A DNA stretch of 64,000 bases from Anaerolineae bacterium (lineage in GTDB: Bacteria > Chloroflexota > Anaerolineae > Aggregatilineales > Phototrophicaceae), in NCBI GenBank assembly GCA_022820665.1, contig JAJEFB010000023.1, positions 22,653 to 86,652 on the forward strand, given 5' to 3'. This document shows, in pieces, positions 49,422-57,503 of this stretch; within the stretch, counting starts at the first letter, position 1; every line of letters starts with the position of its first letter. Position numbers and translations under genes: made by a program. Below the pieces are notes generated by a model. It was not told where the DNA came from. It did no database searches and saw nothing but the letters and a program-made list of their open reading frames with translations.

Positions 49422-50270
49422 ATGAGAAAAATCGCAGCGATTCTGACCGACTTCGGTACCGAAGACACCTACGTCGGCACAATGAAAGCGGTTATGCTGG
49501 GTATTGCTCCTGAATTGCAAATCATAGATATCACGCATGCCATCGGACCCCAGAATGTCCGGGAAGGCGCGTTCGCGCTCTTGAACAGTTACCGCTATTT
49601 TCCAGAAGACACAGTCTTCTGCGTGGTGGTGGATCCAGGCGTCGGCAGCGCGCGCAAGCCAATCGCGGCGCGATGCGCCGGTTATCATTTTGTCGCGCCC
49701 GACAACGGCGTGCTCAGCTACAGCTTGCTCGACCTCGATTCGGAATATCATGCGGTCTCGCTGGAAAATCCCGAATACCACTTGCCCGGCGCCAGTCATA
49801 CTTTTCATGGCCGCGACATCTTCGCCCCCGCCGCCGCGCGCCTGGCCAGCGAGCCCGCGCGTCTCAAGGATATGGGACCCGCGCTGGACCGCATCGTCAC
49901 CTTTCCCAAACCACAGCTTAGTTACTCCCGGCAGCGCGTGACCGGCGAGGTGATGCATATTGATCATTTCGGCAACATAATCACCAGTATCGGCATCTTG
50001 CGCTGGGAGGGCGACGATTCGCTGATCCTTGACTCCTTATGGAATGACGAGACCCCGGCGCTGCGGCTGTCCGCCGCAAGAGCCAACGTTACCATTCACA
50101 GTCACACCATTCATGGCATCTCGCGCGCCTATTACGAAGCGCAATTCGGGGCTATCCTCGCCCAAATAGACAGCAACGGATTCCTGGAGATCTGCGCCAA
50201 CCAGGATAGCGCGGCCGATCGCCTGGATGTGCAACTGGGCGACAAGGTCATGCTGCGGCTGACTTCTTGA
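49422..50270 (+). CDS. SAM hydroxide adenosyltransferase (fluorinase/chlorinase-fold family)
   Basis: A 282-residue member of the family formerly called DUF62, which hydrolyses S-adenosylmethionine to adenosine and methionine. N-terminal motifs are LTDFGTEDTYVGTMKAV, VVVDPGVGS, APDNGVLSY and FHGRDIFAPAAA. The C-terminal barrel has HIDHFGNIITSI. The Asp-Arg-His water-activating triad of the hydroxide enzymes is compatible with D11 region, R (GRDIF) and H residues, while halogenases have a 23-residue loop insertion that I do not see. Biological role in most bacteria is unknown. It is divergent from dgt. Confidence 0.9.
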   Translation: MRKIAAILTDFGTEDTYVGTMKAVMLGIAPELQIIDITHAIGPQNVREGAFALLNSYRYFPEDTVFCVVVDPGVGSARKPIAARCAGYHFVAPDNGVLSYSLLDLDSEYHAVSLENPEYHLPGASHTFHGRDIFAPAAARLASEPARLKDMGPALDRIVTFPKPQLSYSRQRVTGEVMHIDHFGNIITSIGILRWEGDDSLILDSLWNDETPALRLSAARANVTIHSHTIHGISRAYYEAQFGAILAQIDSNGFLEICANQDSAADRLDVQLGDKVMLRLTS

Positions 50271-50353
50271 GCATTGGAGGATTGGTGGCTTCTGTGGAAA
50301 TTGCAACTTAAATTAGTCTCTTCTGAACTGTCCACAAAATCGGGGCAAATTCA

Positions 50354-50393
50354 CCCCTCTCCAATGCTTTGGGGAGGGGCCGGGGGAGGGGTT
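50354..50393. repeat. C/G-rich intergenic repeat family B, copy 2, with hairpin
   Basis: CCCCTCTCCAA at 50354-50364 pairs with TTGGGGAGGGG at 50369-50379, followed by CCGGGGGAGGGG. Related to 27621-27670. It lies between two convergent genes and may act as a bidirectional terminator. Confidence 0.65.
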
Positions 50394-50438
50394 AGAATAG
50401 TACTTCAAGAGACTCAATCAGGTAGTCCGAAAACCACC

Positions 50439-52307
50439 TCACATATTGCGGCCCCCTTTGCGGACATCGCCTACGCGCTGGGTGATCCCAAGGGAATCGA
50501 GATGTTCCAGCAGCGCGATCGCGTACTTGCGTGAAGTGCCGAATTGGTCGCGCAGGGTCTTGGCGTCAATTTCGCCATGATCGCGAATCTTTTGCCGAAT
50601 CTCGCTAACCATAAATTCGTAATCGACGCTCGCGAAGGCGATCCTGTCGTTGACATTGACCAGCCTCCGTAAATCGAGCAGCGCTCGCGCGACATCTTCT
50701 CCGACAAGGTCGTTCATCTCGTCAATTGAAGGCGGCGTATAAGGGTTCTCTTGCAAGAGCCGCATCAGATGGTCGATCTTGGCGCTCTGATCGTCGTCAA
50801 AAATCACCTTGTGATTTTTCAGCCGCAAAAGATTTCCTTCGGGGATAATCCGCCCATCTCCGGCGACGAATTGATCGAGCAGGCTGAGCTTGACATTGAG
50901 CCGACTGCGCAATTGCGCCCGCGGCATCCCCAGCCGCAGCGGATGCGCGCTGTGGAAGGCGCTCAACTGCTCAAGCGCCCGATTAGCCAGCTTATGCCAG
51001 GAAGCGTTTGACCAGAAGCTCGATTCGTCGACCTGCTTGACGAGGCCAAGGTCAAGCGCCTCCCGCAAGGCTTGCTGGAAATCTTCATCGCTAAATCCCA
51101 GGCTGGACTGCAACTCCCGGGGCGTGACGGGCGTTTTCCCTTCTGCGGACATCGCAAGTCTTTCCGCCGGCGTACCTCGCAAACGCAACTCCAGGTCCCG
51201 GATGATGCCTTCCTGGAATCGTTTTAAGCGTCGGCGAGGTCCCGCGTTGACGATCACGCCCCCGCCGATGGTCTGCGCGGGCGAGGGAAAGCGCAGTATG
51301 TAGCGGTCGCCGCGAGCGAGCGGCAGCGCGTCGCGCAGGCGGATTTGCAGCCAGCCTTCCTCGCCGGGATACAGCTGCTCGGCGTCGAGCAGCCGCACCT
51401 TGGCCATCGACTCAGCAGCGCCGCAGAAAAACTTGACTTCCGCGTTGTGTTCGAGCGAGCGGTCAAGATCCGCGAGTTGAAAAAACTGCGCGTCGACCAT
51501 GGCGCTGGGGCGGACCTGCCCCGGGGCCGCCAACATGTGGCCCCGCTGGACTTGGTCGCCCCTGATGCCGGCGATGTTCACAGCTACGCGGCTGCCCGGC
51601 GCGGCGGTTTCGACAGCCTGTTTGTAGCTTTGCAATCCGCGGATACGCCCGGCGATGCCCGTCGGCTGCAACTCGACGCTGTCGCCTACCGACAGGCTGC
51701 CCCCCGCGAGGGTGCCGGTCACAACAGTGCCGAAGCCGCCGACAAGGAATACGCGATCAATGGGCAAACGAGGCTGACCATAATCGACCCGCTGCGGCGC
51801 GCCGCTCAAAATGCCTTGCAGCGTCCCGATCAATTGATCCAGGCCTTGCCCGCTGTGGGCGGAAACTTCGACCATTGGCGGCGCCGGCATTTGCTGCCCG
51901 GCGAACGCCTCTTCGATATCCAGGCGCACCAATTCGATCCAGTCCGGGTCATCGATCAGATCGACCTTGCTGATGACAACGATAATGTCTCTTACGTCCA
52001 GCAGACGCAGAATGGCGAGGTGCTCGCGGGTCTGTGGCATGATGCCTTCGTCAGCGGCAATCACCAGCAGCGCCGCGTCTATGCCGCCGACGCCCGCCAG
52101 CATATTCTCGATGAAGTCGCGATGCCCCGGCACATCGACAATGCCCACCGTCTCGCCATCCGCCAGGCGCATCCAGGCGAAACCCAGATCAATCGTCATT
52201 TGACGGCTCTGTTCTTCAGCAAGCCGATCTGGATTAATCCCGCTCAGTTTTTCCACCAATGTGGACTTGCCGTGATCGACGTGGCCCGAGGTGCCGATGA
52301 CCCGCAT
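50439..52307 (-). CDS. selB: Selenocysteine-specific translation elongation factor SelB
   Basis: A 622-residue GTPase that delivers Sec-tRNA to UGA codons marked by a SECIS hairpin. G-motifs are GHVDHGKST at 8-16, DVPGH and SKVDL. SelB-specific signs are MTIDLGFAWMRL after switch I, the domain II/III segments VVTGTLAGGSLSVGD and RGHMLAAPG, and three or four winged-helix repeats over the last 250 residues for SECIS binding. The coiled-coil gene ends three bases before its start. No selA, selD, selC tRNA or clear selenoprotein is in the window. Confidence 0.94.
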   Translation of the reverse strand: MRVIGTSGHVDHGKSTLVEKLSGINPDRLAEEQSRQMTIDLGFAWMRLADGETVGIVDVPGHRDFIENMLAGVGGIDAALLVIAADEGIMPQTREHLAILRLLDVRDIIVVISKVDLIDDPDWIELVRLDIEEAFAGQQMPAPPMVEVSAHSGQGLDQLIGTLQGILSGAPQRVDYGQPRLPIDRVFLVGGFGTVVTGTLAGGSLSVGDSVELQPTGIAGRIRGLQSYKQAVETAAPGSRVAVNIAGIRGDQVQRGHMLAAPGQVRPSAMVDAQFFQLADLDRSLEHNAEVKFFCGAAESMAKVRLLDAEQLYPGEEGWLQIRLRDALPLARGDRYILRFPSPAQTIGGGVIVNAGPRRRLKRFQEGIIRDLELRLRGTPAERLAMSAEGKTPVTPRELQSSLGFSDEDFQQALREALDLGLVKQVDESSFWSNASWHKLANRALEQLSAFHSAHPLRLGMPRAQLRSRLNVKLSLLDQFVAGDGRIIPEGNLLRLKNHKVIFDDDQSAKIDHLMRLLQENPYTPPSIDEMNDLVGEDVARALLDLRRLVNVNDRIAFASVDYEFMVSEIRQKIRDHGEIDAKTLRDQFGTSRKYAIALLEHLDSLGITQRVGDVRKGGRNM

Positions 52308-52310
52308 GTC

Positions 52311-53546
52311 TTATCCGCCGCCGATCGCGCTGCTGTCCAGGAGGCTTTCCCCGCTTTGCATGCTGCCGGTCTCGTCGCTGAACGCGCTGCTGTCGTATTG
52401 GTGGAGCATGGCTTGGTATCGCTCGCGATACAATTCGGCGCGGGCGCGTTCCAACTGCCAGAGCCGTTCAATATTCGCGCGCACGTCGGGGATGAGCCCT
52501 TCAATGTCGGCGATCCGATGCACAAAGCTGTCGAACTCCCGGTCGTGATTGCGCCAGACCTCATCGCTGGACAGGGTCAACTGTTTCCAGCGCTTTTGAT
52601 CTTCGTCGCGCCAGTCGTTCCATTCCTGACGAAAGCGCTCTTCGCTGAGCCGCTGCATTTCCGCAACTTCATTGATGCGCCGTTCCAGCCGGTCGCCGAT
52701 GCGGTTGAAATCGTCGATGATGCGTTTCATCTCCCGGTAGGCTTGCGCCCAGATTTCGAAGCGCTCAATGTTTTTCTGCAATTCGGCATCGTGCATGCCG
52801 AAGCGCTTGGTGAGATCTGCCATTTGCTGGTCGCGCTGCTGCGTCATCAATTGCTGCTGGTCGATGAATTGCTGCAATTGTTCTCTGCGTTCCCGGTCGA
52901 CGCTGTTGTAATCCTGGATGCGGCGTTCGTTACGCACAGCCAGGTCTTCGATTAATCCCAGTTTCGGGGTAATGCCATCGACCGATTTCTTGTACTCCGG
53001 CAGTTCAGTTTCGATCTCCGACAGACGCCGGGCGTCGGTCCGCCGCTGTTCTTCGAGGAAGGTGAGGCGGCGGTCCGGTCCTTCCAGTTTCTTGGTCAGA
53101 TCGTCCATTTCCTGGTTCAGCACGCGCATGGCGTTTGTCAGCCGATCGCCCTCGCTTTGAAGTCCGCTGATATTGGCCAACTGCTTTTCAATACGATCCG
53201 TCTTTTCGCCGAGTTCGCGAACGCTGCGCTGAACAGTGTCCCGCTGCAAATCGACGCGGCGTTCGGCTTCGCGTTCCGCGGTCAAGCGCCGCGCTTCGGC
53301 ATTTTCCAGCATTTGCGCCATTTCCAGCCGTAGTTTATCGATGATGTCATGTTCTTTTTGGGCGGGCAGCGTTTCTTGCTTGATGACGCTTTGGTCGGAC
53401 TCGACGCTTTTGACGCGCCGCTGCATCTGAGCGATGAACTCGACTTGCTGCTCGACGCGCTCTTCCAGCGCCGCGATTATTGCTTTGTCGCGACGGCGCT
53501 CTTCATCCAACCACTCGATCATGCTGGCGATTTGATTGATCTGCAT
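52311..53546 (-). CDS. Long coiled-coil protein, function unknown
   Basis: About 411 residues from the ATG at 53546, chosen because GGAG lies eight bases before it. No catalytic family is recognised. Nearly the whole protein is charged and helical, with heptad-like Leu/Ile/Met patterns (EERVEQQVEFIAQMQRRVKS onward, RRIDDFNRIGDRLERRINEV-like stretches) and almost no Gly or Pro until the disordered C-terminal tail (DSSAFSDETGSMQSGESLLD). There is no signal peptide or membrane helix, so it should be a cytoplasmic rod. It is tightly linked upstream of selB. A structural or scaffolding role is only a guess. Confidence 0.75.
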   Translation of the reverse strand: MQINQIASMIEWLDEERRRDKAIIAALEERVEQQVEFIAQMQRRVKSVESDQSVIKQETLPAQKEHDIIDKLRLEMAQMLENAEARRLTAEREAERRVDLQRDTVQRSVRELGEKTDRIEKQLANISGLQSEGDRLTNAMRVLNQEMDDLTKKLEGPDRRLTFLEEQRRTDARRLSEIETELPEYKKSVDGITPKLGLIEDLAVRNERRIQDYNSVDRERREQLQQFIDQQQLMTQQRDQQMADLTKRFGMHDAELQKNIERFEIWAQAYREMKRIIDDFNRIGDRLERRINEVAEMQRLSEERFRQEWNDWRDEDQKRWKQLTLSSDEVWRNHDREFDSFVHRIADIEGLIPDVRANIERLWQLERARAELYRERYQAMLHQYDSSAFSDETGSMQSGESLLDSSAIGGG

Positions 53547-53712
53547 CCTGCCTGCTCCCCCCGTCAAATTGACTGGCGCGGAATGACGGTGTGCCCCGAT
53601 TATAGCATTCGCAACGGTTATGGACAATCTTTGACGATTTCCATCCAGGGCAATCGCTTCATATTGTTCTTTTCACCACAAAGACACAAAGGGCTGCGTA
53701 GCTCCATGTCTC

Positions 53713-53801
53713 CTGTTTATGTAAACCGCGTCGCTCGTGCGACGAGCAGGCTTACTATTTTGGGCGAGCGCGACATATCCGAGACTTTTCGCCGGCTGCG
53801 C
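53713..53801. repeat. Interspersed repeat family A, copy 2
   Basis: Partner of 21246-21331. It contains the small hairpin GTCGC-TCGT-GCGAC. A CACCACAAAGACACAAAGGG string related to family C lies just before it at 53673. The gap from 53547 to 53869 holds nothing else I can identify. Confidence 0.7.
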
Positions 53802-53869
53802 CTACATGACAGCGCGGCAATGCGATATGATAACTGACTTGGATGCGAGAGGCTGGCAACGCGGCGCTT

Positions 53870-54772
53870 ATGAAGAGAAAGGACTTGCTGCGGGGGGCAT
53901 TTTACGGCATCACCGCCGCGAGCATTTGGGGCGGCATGTACGTTGTGTCGGATGTCGTGCTGACTGTGATCCCTCCCTTCACCTTGTTGAGCCTGCGCAT
54001 ACTCTTGGGATTGCTGGCGCTGTGGCCAATCTTCCGGCGCGCGGGCGGGTCTTTGCCGGCGCCGCGCGTGATGCGCGAGTTGTTCATCGTGGGATTTGTC
54101 GGTTTGGGCCTCAGCCTCGGCGCCCAATTCCTGGGTACGGATCTGTCAACGGCGGTTAATGGCGCCTTGGTGACAAGCGCGTCACCGGCTTTTGTCGTCT
54201 TGTTTGCGGCGCTCCTGCTCAAGGAAAAGCTCAATCCGCGGCGAGCGATCGCGCTCCTGATGGCAAGCGCGGGACTGATTGTGATATTGGATCCGGCCCG
54301 GGCGAACTTCGGGGAAGAGACCTTCCTGGGCGATGTTTTCCTGGCGATTGCGGCGCTGACCTGGGGACTCTATTCGGTGCTGGTGCGGCGCGTCTCCATA
54401 CGCTACCGGCTGCATACACTGACGATCACGGTCCTGGGATTGCTCGGCGGCTTGGCGCTGTCGCTGCCGGCCAGCATTGTTGAATTGTCAAGCAAGCCCA
54501 TCGGTCCGCTGGATGCCGGAACTCTGCTCGGCGTCGCCTATTTGGGTATCGTCTCGACAGCCCTGGCCCTGTTGCTTTGGAACCGCGCATTTGCGCTGGC
54601 ACCCGCCACGATCGCTTCTCTATTCTTCTTCGCGCAGCCGGTCTCGGGCGCGCTGCTGGCGGCGATTTTTCTTGGACAGACCTTGACAATGCGTCTGGGA
54701 ATCGGCGGCGCGCTGATTGGAGCGGGCGTGCTGCTATCGATTTTGAGTTCTTCCACTGACGCTAAGTCTTGA
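53870..54772 (+). CDS. EamA/DMT family transporter
   Basis: A 300-residue membrane protein with ten helices in two EamA repeats. Repeat 1 opens GAFYGITAASIWGGMYVVSD and ends VVLFAALLLKEKL; repeat 2 has AALTWGLYSVLVRR and closes with PVSGALLAAIFLGQTL. Such proteins export amino acids or other small metabolites. I start at the ATG at 53870 (MKRKDLLRG); another ATG at 53843 is possible. The last 11 bases overlap the end of the convergent phosphotransferase gene. Confidence 0.9.
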   Translation: MKRKDLLRGAFYGITAASIWGGMYVVSDVVLTVIPPFTLLSLRILLGLLALWPIFRRAGGSLPAPRVMRELFIVGFVGLGLSLGAQFLGTDLSTAVNGALVTSASPAFVVLFAALLLKEKLNPRRAIALLMASAGLIVILDPARANFGEETFLGDVFLAIAALTWGLYSVLVRRVSIRYRLHTLTITVLGLLGGLALSLPASIVELSSKPIGPLDAGTLLGVAYLGIVSTALALLLWNRAFALAPATIASLFFFAQPVSGALLAAIFLGQTLTMRLGIGGALIGAGVLLSILSSSTDAKS

Positions 54773-55904
54773 GCAACTCGCGCGCCTCGACGGCCATATC
54801 CAGCAAACGAAAGCGCCGCGCCTCGGCGAAAAAATCCGCCACTTCGTCTATGCGTTCTCCCCCGAAATTGTCCAGCAGAGCTTGATGGCAGTCCGCGTCG
54901 ATCATCAGATCGATGTCCTGCTTGACGCCGGCCAGTCCGCGCAGGACCATGGCGCAAGTGTAGCCAAGCCTTGGCAGCCTGGCGTCGCCGCGCCATCCCG
55001 CCTCGGCCAGCCCGTCAAGGTACCCGGTGAATACGACGCGGTCAAGTTGCCGGGCGTCGGCATGTGAAAGCCTCTCGTGATAGGCGCTGACAGCGACCAG
55101 CGCGACCAGTTCTTCGCCCAGCGCGGCATGACCGGCGACCGCCCAGTCGATCAAGACGACTTCTTGCTCTCGATGCAAAATGTTGCGGCGAAAGGCGTCG
55201 ATATGGCAGATCGTTTTTGGTAGCGCGCTTAAAGCCTTGATAAAGGTCGCGCGTTCCCGCCAGATAGCCTGAATCCGCGCTTTCGCCTCTAGGGGCAATG
55301 TTCTGCGAGCCAGCGGATTTTCCAGTTGAACGTCGAGATTTTGGAAACTTTCAGCCAGCGCCGGCACGATGGCGCAATGCCAATCGTGGCTGAGCCAGTC
55401 ATAGTCTGGGAGCGCCTGACCACTCAGGTAGGCTCCGTTGAACCGTCCCAGTCGACCTGCGATGTTTTGGTAGTCGTCGAGGGTCCATGAAGGCTTCAAG
55501 TCGACGATGTCTTCCATCCAGATCCAGCAGCAGTCGCCCAGGTCTTCCAGCGCATAGATTTGCGGCGTGGCGAAGGCATCCGGCGGCAGGTCCTCCAGCA
55601 AGCCCGAACGATAGACTTCGTATTCGCGCTTCCAGTAGTAAGGCGACCGCTGATCTTCGTCCGGGCGGCGATAGAGGATTTTGAGAATGACCGACCAGGT
55701 TTTGTCGCAAGTAGTCCGGCCGCGAAAGCGATATATCGCTGTCCCGCCTTTGGCGCCGCCGAAGCCGCCATACACCGGTTCGCGAGACCAGGACCGCAAC
55801 TGTACAGACGAGTCGCCGAGCGCCCGGCGCGCAATATGGGTCAATCTGGCTTTTGAGATGCTTTCAAGACGCCGGTCTTGGGATTGTTCAAGAGGGCTGA
55901 ACAT
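54762..55904 (-). CDS. APH-family phosphotransferase (aminoglycoside/choline kinase-like)
   Basis: A 380-residue kinase-fold protein. The catalytic loop is CHIDAFRRNILH (HxDx4N pattern) and the metal-binding Asp is in VVLIDWAVAGHAALGEEL. The Gly-rich phosphate loop is YGGFGGAKGGTAIYRF. The family phosphorylates hydroxyls of small molecules such as choline, homoserine, sugars or antibiotics. It starts 30 bases after livF in the liv operon, so its substrate might be imported by that transporter. There is no specific resemblance to known resistance enzymes that I can confirm. Confidence 0.82.
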   Translation of the reverse strand: MFSPLEQSQDRRLESISKARLTHIARRALGDSSVQLRSWSREPVYGGFGGAKGGTAIYRFRGRTTCDKTWSVILKILYRRPDEDQRSPYYWKREYEVYRSGLLEDLPPDAFATPQIYALEDLGDCCWIWMEDIVDLKPSWTLDDYQNIAGRLGRFNGAYLSGQALPDYDWLSHDWHCAIVPALAESFQNLDVQLENPLARRTLPLEAKARIQAIWRERATFIKALSALPKTICHIDAFRRNILHREQEVVLIDWAVAGHAALGEELVALVAVSAYHERLSHADARQLDRVVFTGYLDGLAEAGWRGDARLPRLGYTCAMVLRGLAGVKQDIDLMIDADCHQALLDNFGGERIDEVADFFAEARRFRLLDMAVEARELLKT

Positions 55905-55933
55905 GATGACTTGCGAATGCGATTCCGGCTCGT

Positions 55934-56644
55934 CTAGTCGATGCCCAGATAGGTCTTCTGCACGGTTTCGTTTTGCTGCAAGTTCGCGGCGGTATCGCTG
56001 AGAGCGACCTCGCCGCTTTGCAAAACGTAGCCGCGGTCGGCGATTTGCAGCGCCATGTGCGCGTTCTGTTCGACCAGCAAGATCGTGACGCCTTCGTTCT
56101 TGATCCGCTGCACGGTATCAAACACGCCGTCTACCAGGACCGGCGCCAAGCCCATTGACGGCTCGTCAAGCAGGAGCAAGCGCGGACTGGACATCAAGGC
56201 GCGCGCGATAGCCAGCATTTGCTGTTCGCCGCCGCTCATCGTGCCGGCAAACTGTTTTTTGCGCTCTTCCAGCCGGGGAAACAACTCGAAGACGCGATCA
56301 AGATCGTCCTTGATGCCCTTGTCGCGGCGCGTATAGGCGCCCATGTCTAGGTTTTCTTCGACGGTCAGTTTCGCGAATACGCCGCGCCCTTCGGGCACCA
56401 TGGAAATGCCCTTTGAGACCAGCAGATCAGCCCGAGTACTAGAGATATCTTCACCGTCATAACGCACAGAACCGTCGCGCGGTTCCATCAATCCGGAGAT
56501 GGTTCTCAAGGTCGTTGTCTTCCCAGCGCCATTGGCGCCGATCAAGGCGATGATTTCGCCCGAATCAACCTCGAAGGAAATGCCTTTCAGGGCATGAATG
56601 TTGCCATAATAGGTGTGAATCTCGTTGACCTCTAGGAGCGCCAT
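55934..56644 (-). CDS. livF: Branched-chain amino acid-type ABC transporter ATP-binding protein LivF
   Basis: A 236-residue ATPase; the start is the ATG at 56644 (MALLEVNEIHTYYGNIHALK), since the longer frame only reads antisense-like sequence across livG. Walker A is GANGAGKTT, the signature MSGGEQQML and Walker B LLLLDEPSMGLAP, the last string being diagnostic of LivF. It powers import with LivG. Spacing of 19 bases after livG fits one operon. Confidence 0.94.
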   Translation of the reverse strand: MALLEVNEIHTYYGNIHALKGISFEVDSGEIIALIGANGAGKTTTLRTISGLMEPRDGSVRYDGEDISSTRADLLVSKGISMVPEGRGVFAKLTVEENLDMGAYTRRDKGIKDDLDRVFELFPRLEERKKQFAGTMSGGEQQMLAIARALMSSPRLLLLDEPSMGLAPVLVDGVFDTVQRIKNEGVTILLVEQNAHMALQIADRGYVLQSGEVALSDTAANLQQNETVQKTYLGID

Positions 56645-56663
56645 GTTGTCTTCCTGTCTATCG

Positions 56664-57485
56664 CTAGCTAGCCAGGTTCTTGCCGGCGCTGGCGGCCGCG
56701 CCGCGCCCAAGGTAGGCTTCGATGACGTCGGGATTGTTTTGGATTTCTTGCGGCAGTCCTTCGGCGATCTTGCGGCCATAATCGAGAACGGTAATATGTT
56801 CCGAGATATCCATGACCACGCGCATATCGTGCTCGATCAATACAACCGTGATGCCCAGTTCGTCGCGCAATCGCCGGATGAAACCCGTGGTTTCTATGGT
56901 CTCGCGCGGATTCATGCCGGCGGTGGGTTCGTCCAGCAAGATCAGCTTGGGTTTGCTGGCGAGCGCGCGTCCGATTTCCAGACGGCGCTGATCGCCGTAG
57001 GAGAGATTCTTGGATATCATGTCCCCTTTGCCTTCGAGGCCCACGAATTGCAGCAGCTCGCGACCGCGCTCTTCTGTATCGTCATCTTCCCGTCGCGTTG
57101 AAGGCAGCCCAAGAATCGAGCCCAGCCAAGTCGACTTGAGGTGCGGTTCCTGGCCCACCATGATGTTTTCAATGGCTGACATATTGTTGAACAAGCGGAT
57201 ATTTTGGAATGTGCGCGCGATACCGGAGCGCGTAATCTGGTCGGGCGATCTGCCGTCAATGCGGTTGCCGTCAAATATCAATTCGCCTTCATCAATCTGA
57301 TAGAACCCGGTAATGCAGTTGAAGAATGTCGTCTTGCCGGCGCCATTTGGTCCAATGATGCTGGCGATAGAGCCTTCTGGAATATAGAAATCGAGATTGT
57401 CGACGGCGACCAATCCACTGAATCGCTTGGTCATCCCGGTGGCGACGAGGATTTTGTTTTGTTGGCGTTTGGGCTTTTCCGCCAC
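56664..57485 (-). CDS. livG: Branched-chain amino acid-type ABC transporter ATP-binding protein LivG
   Basis: A 273-residue ATPase. Walker A is GPNGAGKTTFFNCITG, followed by QIDEGELIFDGNRIDG and RTFQNIRLFNNMS. The signature here is the LivG variant LSYGDQRRLEIGRAL, and Walker B with LLDEPTAGMNPRET is also LivG-specific. It pairs with LivF at the LivHM channel. The gene starts 18 bases after livM. Confidence 0.95.
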   Translation of the reverse strand: MAEKPKRQQNKILVATGMTKRFSGLVAVDNLDFYIPEGSIASIIGPNGAGKTTFFNCITGFYQIDEGELIFDGNRIDGRSPDQITRSGIARTFQNIRLFNNMSAIENIMVGQEPHLKSTWLGSILGLPSTRREDDDTEERGRELLQFVGLEGKGDMISKNLSYGDQRRLEIGRALASKPKLILLDEPTAGMNPRETIETTGFIRRLRDELGITVVLIEHDMRVVMDISEHITVLDYGRKIAEGLPQEIQNNPDVIEAYLGRGAAASAGKNLAS

Positions 57486-57503
57486 GTTGTTCTCCTCGGG
57501 GAC

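Noticed and set aside
48141..49967. A dGTPase of 608 residues from the full open frame.
   Set aside because: The first 227 residues overlap the well-supported SAM adenosyltransferase gene on the other strand and match no family; the ATG at 49286 has a ribosome site.
49422..50270. A fluorinase or chlorinase making halogenated metabolites.
   Set aside because: I see no halogenase-specific loop insertion and no biosynthetic cluster around it; the hydrolase branch of the family is far more common.
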